A stretch of DNA of 64,000 nucleotides from Hymenopellis radicata (Eukaryota; Basidiomycota; Agaricomycetes; Agaricales; Physalacriaceae): positions 1 through 64,000 of the forward strand of contig JADNRX010000105.1 in NCBI GenBank assembly GCA_015501595.1. The letters are read 5' to 3'. The notes under the pieces are model-generated. The model saw only the letters and a program-made list of their open reading frames with translations. It did no database searches and had not been told where the DNA came from. The translations under genes were made by a program, and so were the position numbers. This document shows positions 55,198-64,000 of this stretch, in pieces (the stretch's first letter is position 1; each line of letters begins with the position of its first letter).

Positions 55198-58100
55198 ATG
55201 TCGTTTGCGCCTTCCAAACCGGAAACTAATCGTCAACCGTCGCGACGCCCCAAACCCTCCCTTACTCTTTCGACACCGTCAGGCAACGGGCACTCCCTAG
55301 TAACTGATGGAACTCCTTCTACAAGTACTCGCAAGCATATTACCAACGCGCCTAAACACACCCCATCTCAGCCTATGCAGAGTCAGCCTGGTGATGATAT
55401 ATCCGGACCCTTACCCTCCATTTCAGCCCGTCCTCCAGCTGATCGTTCTACTTCTACCCGAGCTCGCGCTCTTTCCAGTCCTTCAACACCCTCGAAAGTC
55501 CGACGACCAGCTACCGCACCATCCCTTGCTGCCCCAACATCCTCAACGCGAGGTTTACCATCGCCAATCGGCCCACGAGCAAAGGCGGCACAAGGCTCTG
55601 GCTCAGCTTCGCCAATGTCCTCAAGTCCTCGCGATCTTTCATCCAAGAAGGAGGAACGGCCACGGACAGCGGAATCAAACTGTGCGTTCTTCTCAGCGCG
55701 TACTTTCTTTTCCTCACACTGCGGAACAGTTGTCGATGCTTCTAATTTCACATCCTACACGTCGTCGAGGAACCGTCGGTCCCGTAAGTGATAACTTGCA
55801 CTGCTGTATAAATTGCTCATTTACCCGTGTTATGTAGCGGAATCATCGTCCTTGCCGGCGCCCTCTGGTACCTATAATTATTTCATCAATGTTTCCTGGT
55901 CTAACTTCCCTGCAGCTTCTTCAGCATCTACCTCGAAGTACCCCGGTCAGCCCTCTACTCAAAACAGTATGTGAATAATATCCAATGTCACTGACAAGTA
56001 CTGAATACAGCAACCCTGATTAGCATTTTCATCGGCGAGACGTGCACCTGCTATATCGGAAAAGACACAAGGTGTGTCCTCTCCTCTTGTCTCACATCTC
56101 CCACTCCGCTGACATTTAAACGAAAGCTATCACCACTTCCGGGCCACCCAAGCTCGAGTCGTCCTTCATAGCACATAACGCTAGTAGTACGATCTCATCT
56201 CCTTGATACAAACCGAAAGCTAATCATTGTGCTATGTAGCAGCTACCTCTTCCTCCCTCAAATCGGCCTTTCCAAGTCCTTCCCACACAAGACCACCCTG
56301 TGCGTCCACTAACCTTCGTCTTATCGTGAAGACTGGCCTAATTCTTTTACCAGTGACTGCAAAGTCTTCTTCCCCAAGTCTTCGCCCTGGAATGGCTTCC
56401 AAGCCCCTACGCCCGACACGTTCGTTTACATCTCTTCATACATTGCTTTCGTGCTGACGGGACGTGCCAGTATCCACTGAATGTTTTCCACCTCATCCCA
56501 TTCATCAGACGCTCTCCGCTGGCGCAGGAGAATATGAACGGTCTCGTTCAAGAGACTCGCCCGAGCATGGTCCTTCCTCCACAAAAACTCCGAATATGGC
56601 AATGGCTCCACCGTCAGCGTCTTTGTCCGCGCCCTCTACGTCACAGTTTCGTAGCTCTCCTACGCCACAGAGGACGCCATCGACTTCGTTATCTTCAGCG
56701 GCTTCGATAAGTCGGCGCAACCTCAGTGATTCTCCGCGTGGCAAAGGCGTTTTAGCATCTCCTGCATTAGATTCCCTTCCTCAACGCCTCGCAATTGACG
56801 ACATGAAGCGGCTGCTTTCGAAACCAGCCTCCATTCTATCCGCATCCGATTCTGAAGGGTATCGCTCTATGGGTCATGTGTCGAGCAACAGGAGGAAAAC
56901 CACTGTGGGAGTTGTGGTCAGTAGTGACGATGATATGGGTGGTGGCGGCTACCGGAGCTCGCCTGGCAGGATGAGCACTTCGTTTGCCATCAACAGCCTT
57001 CCCGTAACGGACGCGGGTCTTAATTCCGACGCAGAAGACGACCATCCATCGGGTGGTCCCAAGCTTCCCTTACCGACGACAGTCAAGCGTTCGCTATCAG
57101 CGGACAAACGACAGAGGAATGTCTTGAGGCGCCGTCCAAGCACGGGGAACAAGGCCCCGAACCCCGCCATTTTTCCGGCATCATACACTGAGGCGAAGCT
57201 GAAGACGACCGGCTCAAGCTCTTCGAAGCCAAGATCAGTCTCTATGAGCCCTCTACCTCGACAACGAGAGCCTGTTCCCCCAGCCCTACTGGGAATGGTT
57301 TGACACCTGCGAGCGCGCTTATTATGGCGTATAAACAGCAGCAAGAGGAGAAGGACAAAAAGTCGTCTGGAGAAACCGAAAGGATTGGGAGTAGTAGTCC
57401 GGCCGCCTCGATCAAAGCCAATACGCACAGCTCTTCGTCCCTGCCTACAACCGATGCGCCACCACTTGCTTCCGAGGATGCTACGCCTCCCTCGACGCCA
57501 TACTATACTGTCTTCGGATCCAGGTCGGGTAAGATTGTCGCGGTCGGAGGTCCGGAGGATGCGTGGTCGGAACTGAGTTTGGGTTCCGGTTTCGTTGCTG
57601 GTCTTGGAGCAGGGCTCGGGTTGGATCACCACGAGAGGACGGCCAGCGTAACGGTCGGGAAGCCGCGTCTCCCTCCGAAAACTTCTAGCAGTAGCGGACT
57701 AGGCAAGACCTTGAGCCGTAAGATGTCTGGCCGCTGGCGGAAAGGCAGTATGGCGGCGGACGATATAGAGTGGGAGAGAGTCGAGCCTCCCCCACCTGTG
57801 ACTTTGGACAGGGAACACGACAAAGATAAGAGCATCGAGCTAGAGGAGCGTGGTCGTGAGGAACGCGGTCGTATGAGCCTTCAGGAGAGGCGGGGCCAAC
57901 ATCGGAAAGGGTCTCTGAAAGGCGAAGAGGTGGCGAAAGACTTGAAGGTCTCCATCGAGAAGCACGCCATGCCATTCGAAAACTTAACGCCTTCAAAGAC
58001 TCCCATCAATGGTAGCTTACTCTCCACACCAAAGCACGACGATACCCTCGACAACTCTCCTAGGTCGCGAAAATCAGAGCCAAGTTGGCTCTGGCAGCGG

Positions 58101-59285
58101 AAGTAAATTGTGGAAGTTGATGAAGCGGATAAGTACGGGCGGTCTACGGGATAGATATGTCGATGAGTCTCCCACTGACCTCCACCACCGGTACCTGCTA
58201 TTCCAAAGGACTACCTGGAGAAGACGCGAGGTCCGAAGTCAATTGACGGATACGGCTCTCATAATCCCGGACTTTTGTCGAAATTTGCGCAGACGCGTTC
58301 TTCCCTGTCTGCGCCCAGAGCCTCCTTGTCGACTGTCACTGTACGTCCTACCACAGTGGTGTCGTCCACATCATCAGGTGGTACGAGGCCTAGTACGACC
58401 ACCCGCTCTTCGTCTCCCGTCTCTTCCGACGTTGCGTCTTCAAAATTCTTTAATCGTACACAATCCCAACGTTCATCAACGTCGTCTTATGGAGATGAAA
58501 TTCCACCGATGCCGAACGCCGTTGTAGGGCAGAACATCATTCCTCCTAATGAACTTTACAAACTAACGATGCGAGTCTCCGTGGAGGGTGAAAGGGCCGC
58601 AAAACCTGGACTCCGCCCCAGACGGTCTACATCTTCGCCCGAAAAATGGACACGACCCTCGGGCATGGGTATGGGTATAGAGCCTCCTACCTTGCCGTCT
58701 CTTCCTGTGCCTCCTAGTCAGCGTTTACGGAAAGCGCCGAAGGATCGCAGTCAAGCCCCGTCCCCGACTATTCCCGCATTTTCCACCAATGCCCCCATAA
58801 ATACTTTTCCCAGTCGTAAATCGACATCCACCGCGTCACCGGATGACACGAAGAGACCAATGTCACCGCCGGCGCCACCCCGACCTTCACGCAGTCCACA
58901 TAGACCCAGTCCTTCGTCATCTACTTCGACAAGCCGCGTCACCTCGCCTGCCCCTCCACCCGCGGCTCCTCCTCTTCCAGATTCAGCTGCTGGTACCATG
59001 AGTGTTGACCTCAGGCGCACGTCCACAGCCTCACATGCTACTGCTCGGCCTAAGTCGTATGCTAGTACATTTGGACCAGCGACCACACCTCTTACAGCGC
59101 AGTTCCGGGATAAACCTGTGCCAAAGTCGGCTTGGACGGAGCAAGAAAAGGCTGATATGTGGGATGATCTATTGGAGAGGAGTGCTCGAGCGGGGGGCAC
59201 CCTTCATTTGAAGGGTGGGGATGGGCTGGCATCAGACCAGTTAAGGTTTTCTGGCGTGAGTACCGATCTCGATGACATTGATTAA
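55198..59285 (+). CDS. Very long Ser/Pro-rich, probably disordered protein with micro-exons
   Basis: The function is unknown. ATG 55198 gives MSFAPSKPETNRQPSRRPKP, and nearly the whole protein is Ser, Pro, Thr and Arg rich with poly-Pro stretches and SPxR-like sites. Between 55670 and 56230 it is split into tiny exons of about 30-60 nt (for example one encoding ESSSLPAPS) separated by introns of about 50 nt. Later blocks that look more ordered are IDDMKRLLSKPASILS, LIMAYKQQQEEKDKK, YYTVFGSRSGKIVAVGGPED, SKLWKLMKRISTGGLRDRY and the C-terminal KPVPKSAWTEQEKADMWDDL. One-base breaks appear at the CCCCC run 57277-57281, near 58083 and near 58172. Total length would be about 1,200 residues. It could be a signalling or cytoskeletal scaffold. 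This is not established. Confidence 0.65.
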
Positions 59286-59745
59286 TGCGCTTTGTTCTTT
59301 TTCCACCTTCATTTGCTGTATTTTACATTTGTTCAAGATACCCTCGCTCTGTATGCCATATACGCGATGTCGAAGCTGCTTTCCACGTTATATATTTTTA
59401 GCGCAGCCCCTTGCACCCTTCTGTATACTTGAACTTCAAGTACTCTACATAAGTACTTATCCAACAAGGACTCAACGTCAGCCTAGCTTTACAGAACTAT
59501 CATTCAGCTGTATAATTAAAATACCAATACCACTATACACGTTGATACCCCTCGCTTTGCTCCGCTGAGGGACGCGTTATTTATGCATGTAGACGCGCAT
59601 GACCAAGGGACCAATGAGAGGTTCCCATTCTGGGTTACTTGCTCTCCACGTCACTTCCCACCGCGGTTCTCTTTTTCTCTGACCTCCGAACGACCCGTTC
59701 ATCCACTCCTTCACTCCCTTTTCAATTTCTACTCTCAACTGTAAT
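59286..59745. other. Intergenic, 3' and 5' flanks
   Basis: 460 bp of AT-rich spacer then a pyrimidine-rich stretch before the next ATG. A 98-codon frame at 59272-59568 is a chance ORF. Confidence 0.4.
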
Positions 59746-60852
59746 ATGGGTCATACACAGAGCAGCTTATTCGGCGACGTCTCCATTGAAACAGTCGGAA
59801 CTGTTGTTGTGGTCGCCGCTGCAGCAAGCTTCGCCGTCGTTCAGCTCTCGTCTCCCGCTGCTGCCTCGTCGCAAGAGGCTGGGTCCCTGGCGGACAAGTC
59901 GAAGCCTTCAAAGAAGAAGCCTAAAGCTAAAGGCAAGGCGAAGGACGAGCCAAAGGACGAGCAGGAGAAGGTCAAGGAGGCTGTCAAAGTAGCTCCCGCG
60001 GTCGCGGACGCCATTCCCGGCGACTTTGACGCACCCAAGGTGGACATCCCGGTCACCGCGCCGTCGGTATCGTCCGCGACGACGACCAAGAAGAAGGGCA
60101 AGGGCAAGAAGAAAGCTGCTGCTGCTGCTTCAGCGAACGAATCCCAGACGTCTGACGCCTCTGTGGGAGCTTCATCCAAGCCGTCTGCGGAGACGCCTGC
60201 TGCACCCCAGCCACCCGTTGCCGCGCCAGTGCCCCAACCACCACCCCAGGTTGCCTCGCTTCTAAGCGAAAGCCTAGAGTCAACTGCGAGTGAATCGGAC
60301 GAGTTGCGTGCCTCTCTGCATTTCATTTGTTCATGCTAATGGTGTCCATAGCGCATCACCAACGGGAGCAAATACGCCTACGCGATCTACCACTTCGGAA
60401 AGCTCGAACCGACCCGTGCCTGCTGCGGGATTCTCATGGGGTGATTATGAGGATGCACACCACGTCGAGGATGATGATGAAGGTTGGGGTGTTGTACAGA
60501 GGAGTCGCGGAACGCGTAACACCAACACTATCATCCCGGCGACGGCGAACAGTAAGTTAGTCATTCATCATGTATGTTTTGATGGCTAACTCAAGCATTC
60601 ATCTTTGTAGAGCCAGCTACACCCTCCAACCAGCCTTTAACGAAAAAACAGCGCCAGAATGCTGCTAAGCGCGCAGCACAGAAGGACGCAAAGGCCGAAG
60701 CTGACAAGGAGAGACAGGCAGCGCTTCAGCAACACAAAAGAGAGCTTGAAAAGACGCGAATGGCAGAGCAGGCATCTGGGACCGGCAAAGGAAAGGTTAG
60801 CGGAGGTATGAAAGCCTCTGTTGACGACAATGGAAAGCTTGTTTGGGAATAA
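59746..60852 (+). CDS. Membrane-anchored Lys/Ala-rich protein, unknown function
   Basis: The start MGHTQSSLFGDVSIE is followed by a single hydrophobic segment TVGTVVVVAAAASFAVVQL. A long low-complexity part follows, rich in Lys, Ala and Pro (KPSKKKPKAKGKAKDEPK, TTKKKGKGKKKAAAAA). Exon 2 carries the conserved-looking patch FSWGDYEDAHHVEDDDEGW, followed by VVQRSRG. Exon 3 is a charged helix KKQRQNAAKRAAQKDAKAE, ending MKASVDDNGKLVWE. The C-terminal NGKLVWE end and the GDYED patch are what I have seen in basidiomycete hypothetical proteins. A role at a membrane surface or on ribosomes is possible but unsupported. Intron 1 has a weak donor (GTTGCG near 60302) or a base loss, and intron 2 is standard. 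Confidence 0.65.
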
Positions 60853-61119
60853 TGGAGAAGAGGATTGATATTTATTTCTTCGGTTATAATGTTTATAAGG
60901 ATGGAACGCACATACATACCTATACTTTACATACGTGGTGGTAATTAGTTTTGAATATCCACGTTCTTGTGTACCTTCGATTCCTTCTGTGCGCGCAGCG
61001 CTGAGTGTTGAACGCATGTCGATCCACGTGTTGTGACGGGTAAGTCACAGACGCGTCTTTCAATCCTCTCTTCCTCAACGACCACCCTTGTCCTATCGAT
61101 CTTGACTGTTACAGCTTCA

Positions 61120-61881
61120 ATGGACGTCGACTCTGAACGGAACGCATTTGACCCAGATCAAGGGCCCTCAGAAAGTCCTCATGTCCCACAAGACGCGTCC
61201 GATACCAAACAGAAAAAAGCACGAAAACCCCAGCCTGTTGTTACCAGAGAGCCTGGGAAGTCGCTCTTTCCTGTATCTAGAGTACAGAAGATTATAAAGG
61301 CTGACAAGGTGCGTCTCACATCTTGCTTGCGGTCGTTGTCTCACTCACATTGTAGGACATTCCGATAGTCGCTAAAGAAGCGACGTTCTTGATTTCCCTT
61401 GCTACAGAGGAGTTTATCAAACGCCTCTGCGAGTCCGCACAGAAGGTCGCTGAGCGGAGCAATCGGATGACAATACAACATAAAGATGTCGGTTCGTATT
61501 TCCTTGTTATATGTGTGTATACTTTGAACGCGACTGTCTTCTCTAGCTACCATCGTCCGCAAAGCCGATGAGTTCTTGTTTTTAGAAGGTGCGTCTCGGT
61601 TGCCCAGATGGCTGACATGCTTTTCTTTACGTTGGCCGCATGCAGATACCATTCCATGGTCAATAGCAGACGCGTCCGGGCCGAAGAAGAAACCGAGGCC
61701 AAACGCTCAGAAGGGCAGCGAGTCTTCTGGTCCGACCATGTTGGATCGGTTTGTAGGCAAGAAGCCTGCGCTGTCTGACGAGAAGGAGAGCAAGGATGAC
61801 GATGACGCAGACGAAGATGGGGTAGAAGAGGATGACGGGGACGTTGTGATGATGGAGGATGGGACGATGACTGCGACATGA
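61120..61881 (+). CDS. Histone-fold protein of the Dpb3/POLE4/CHRAC type
   Basis: Proteins of this kind pair with a second histone-fold partner in DNA polymerase epsilon or in ISWI remodellers. ATG 61120 gives MDVDSERNAFDPDQG, then a basic linker. The histone fold runs SLFPVSRVQKIIKADKDIP, IVAKEATFLISLATEEFIKR and NRMTIQHKDVATIV, with the last part KADEFLFLEDTIPW. A C-terminal acidic tail (DDDDADEDGVEEDDGD) follows. Four exons join in frame across introns at about 61308-61355, 61492-61546 and 61589-61645. The order FPVSRVQKI, AKEAT, HKDVA matches the NF-YC/CBF subclass rather than core histones. Whether it is the Pol epsilon or the remodeller subunit cannot be decided from sequence alone. Confidence 0.85.
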
Positions 61882-62573
61882 TTTTCTCCTCTCCATGCTC
61901 TTCTGCTCATCGCATTTGTGTATTTTCAGGATCAAGACGATATACCAGTATAATATAATCAAGTTCTTCACAAAACCGCGGCATTCGGGACGCCAATGGT
62001 TCTGAAACTCGAGCTGATCTCATTCACATCTGTTTATAGTAACCTTGCACAACCTGACTTTGGCCAGCTCACAGAACTGTGAGTAACCTTTTGCTTCTAC
62101 CTCTCAAAGTCATTTCCACTCATGAAACTTCGGAGGATTGGGATTTTACCGGCGTATGGTCGTCATGAAACTTAATGGGTGATGCAATATAGCGCCGGGG
62201 TGTTGTTCCACGGATATCGTGACGATGTTACGCATACTGACCTTCTCCTTCTCCATCATGAAGCATCGATAAAGCCCGGAACAGTTTGAGATGTTCATCG
62301 GGAAATCACGATTAAACTTGATTTTTAAATTCACAGACATCGTCTCAGGGGTTCACCGCCGCCCACCAGCACCGCTACGACTTTTCATGACGACCTCGCT
62401 GTGTGTCCGGATGGGTCCGCATTTGGAAGCATTTGGGAGGACAGAGCTTCGTGGGAAAGAGGACTACTTTTGGTTTGATTGCTTCTGTTTGGCGGGGGCT
62501 TTGGACGGGCGCTTGGACAGTCCCCCATTTTCCCTCTCGAAATGCATGTTGAAGTTGAACCCTCACTATAGCG
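61882..62573. other. Intergenic, no feature seen
   Basis: 690 bp between the histone-fold gene and the PHD-SET gene. A plus-strand frame of 122 codons at 62291-62659 overlaps the start of the next gene and shows no family features. Confidence 0.4.
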
Positions 62574-64000
62574 ATGCAACCCGTTGCGTCGACATCGTCC
62601 CTCCTACCGCCAAAGCAGTCGCTCATCCCCCAGAAGCGGTCGTTGGACACCGCCACTGACGACGGCATCCGATGCAAATGTGGCTACAAGCACGACGACG
62701 GGTTTTCTATTGGCTGCGATAAATGCGAGAGGTGGTGCCACGGCGCATGCTTTGGTATTTTCGCCAATATCAATGAACCCAAGGATTGGCTGTGCTGGGA
62801 GTGCGACCCGAAGCAGAAAGGGAAGCATAAGCGCAGGAAGGAGAGCCCTGTCATCGTCGTCGACGACCAAGAAGAGGAGAAAACCTACGTTCCCATCACT
62901 GAGGACATTGTTCCGCAGCCAGAGACTCGTAAAAGGCTACGCGAGCATGCATCGTCCTGGAGAGGCGTCAGTGCCCTTTCGCCCTCGCCCTCCCACTTGC
63001 GCTCGACTCCCGACTCATCGTCCTCCATTCTTCCACCATCCTACACTCTGCATACCTCCAATCCGGTACCCCCAGAGACGTATTTGTCGCCCTTTGTATC
63101 GTCGATCACCCCCTCCGCCGCATACCTAGCCGACCCGCTCAACGCCTATGCCCATCTAGGGATGCCCAAACCCTTTGTTCACCTGTTCGGCCCGCCGCTA
63201 GATCTGGCTCTCGATACCAGACTCGTCGGAAACAAATCTCGCTGGGTTCGTTCGGGCTGTAGGCCGAACGCTGTCCTTCGACCCATGCTCTGCTCGTCCT
63301 CGTCCGAGGAGCTCGGTTTTGGCCTGTTCGCTACTCGTTCATTGGAAAAGGACGAGGAGATTGTGCTAGGATGGGAATGGGATGACGGCAACGTGGTTCA
63401 TCACCTGCCCACTCTCCTTAACTGTCCGGACATGTTCAAGCCGACGGAGAAGGACCATATCAAGAAGCAGATGAGCAGTGTTCTACATGCGCTGGAGTCG
63501 ACCTTTGCCAAATGCGCCTGTGGAAAGGACACAAAGGGCGAATGTGCTCTCGAAAGGATGAAGAAATTTGTTGATGGTCAAGAGGACAAAGGCAATGGAG
63601 ATTTGGGACCGCTCGTGGGCGCAGAACGGGGATTTAGAACGCAAGAGAAAGTCCCCTGGAGTGGGGGTATAGGCGGCGTTGAGATGTGCAGCCCACTGCC
63701 ATTAGCCGATTCCCCCTGAAATCATGCCGCCGAAGATGAGGAAGGCTTCACTACGCATGAAATGCCCAGGTTCGTGAATTCATGAAATCTTGCTTTTTCG
63801 ACTTTTCATGTTCTACTCATAGCGCCTCCTTCCCCCAATCCCGCTACGTCGCCTACATCCGCCTTTGCAAATCTTTCTCTAGCTTCACCTTTTACTCCCC
63901 TTCCGACGGCTCCCAGAGAGCAACCTATGGAAATTGACACCGATGTGCCTTCGACGCCCAGTCTTATTTTTACCTCGACCACGACCACTGCCAGCCCATC
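62574..64000 (+). CDS. PHD finger plus SET domain protein, Set3/Set4 type (3' partial)
   Basis: Set3-type proteins read methylated histone H3 through a PHD finger and scaffold a histone deacetylase complex. Their SET domain is usually inactive. ATG 62574 gives MQPVASTSSLLPPKQ. The PHD finger runs IRCKCGYKHDDGFSIGCDKC, ERWCHGACFGI and WLCWECD, giving the C4-H-C3 spacing. A Pro/Ser linker follows, then a SET-like part with NKSRWVRSGCRPNAVLRPM, GFGLFATRSLEKDEEIVLGW and a Cys cluster CACGKDTKGEC. The usual NHS block is replaced by GCRPN, which fits a non-catalytic SET. A long frame ends at 63717-63719, but the reading MPPKMRKASLRMKCP, an intron and a Pro-rich stretch continue past it. A weak-donor intron at about 63650-63704 would connect them. 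The gene runs off the window end. Confidence 0.78.

Overview
The window comes from a mushroom-forming basidiomycete (Agaricomycetes). The evidence is dense short introns of about 45-60 nt with GT..AG (a few GC..AG) ends, intergenic spaces often only 100-500 bp, an intron-bearing nuclear tRNA-Leu, and many protein families that are recognisably agaricomycete. No rRNA, CRISPR array or complete biosynthetic cluster is present.

Layout. 1-6.5 kb: the 3' end of a Vip1-type RNA-binding protein gene, then a relic zone with two separated remnants of an ABCC-type transporter (minus strand) around a decayed hypothetical gene. 6.5-9.1 kb: a Sec14-like lipid transfer protein, a tyrosine phosphatase and an NR2C2AP-like protein, the last two head to head. 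9.5-11.8 kb: a cytochrome P450. 11.8-14.3 kb: no supported gene. 14.3-25.7 kb: a Cys-rich membrane protein, PIG-X, an epoxide hydrolase, an F-box-like gene with a stop, a seven-helix membrane protein, a family III CoA-transferase, the phosphorelay protein Ypd1, the SDH assembly factor SDHAF1 and mitoribosomal protein uL29m. 25.8-33.2 kb: RAD50 and a multi-pass membrane protein. 33.5-34.5 kb: two adjacent MITEs with clean 8-bp target duplications, then tRNA-Leu(AAG). 34.7-53.0 kb: a DUF7330-like protein, a HIT hydrolase, She9/Mdm33, NADPH-cytochrome P450 reductase, a SMYD-like SET protein, a Vnx1-type cation/H+ exchanger, a Ser-rich coiled-coil protein, the CHL1 helicase and SDHAF4. 53.25-54.24 kb: a roughly 1-kb Mutator-like non-autonomous element with a 10-bp target duplication. 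55.2-64.0 kb: a long Ser/Pro-rich protein, a membrane-anchored Lys/Ala-rich protein, a histone-fold subunit of the Pol epsilon/CHRAC type and a PHD-SET (Set3-type) protein running off the end.

The genes are mostly unrelated housekeeping functions: genome maintenance (RAD50, CHL1, histone-fold protein), chromatin (two SET proteins), mitochondrion (SDHAF1, SDHAF4, uL29m, She9, CoA-transferase), membrane and redox (P450, its reductase, epoxide hydrolase, Sec14, PIG-X, Vnx1). They do not form one pathway.

A recurrent oddity is that many otherwise well-conserved genes, including the P450 reductase, change reading frame by a single base, usually at a short G or C run. This looks like a systematic base-loss artefact of the sequence rather than mass gene death, and it should be checked before any of these genes is called a pseudogene. 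I see no clearly new biological system. The best-supported unusual items are the three mobile elements with intact target duplications, the split ABCC relic and two GC..AG introns in one gene.
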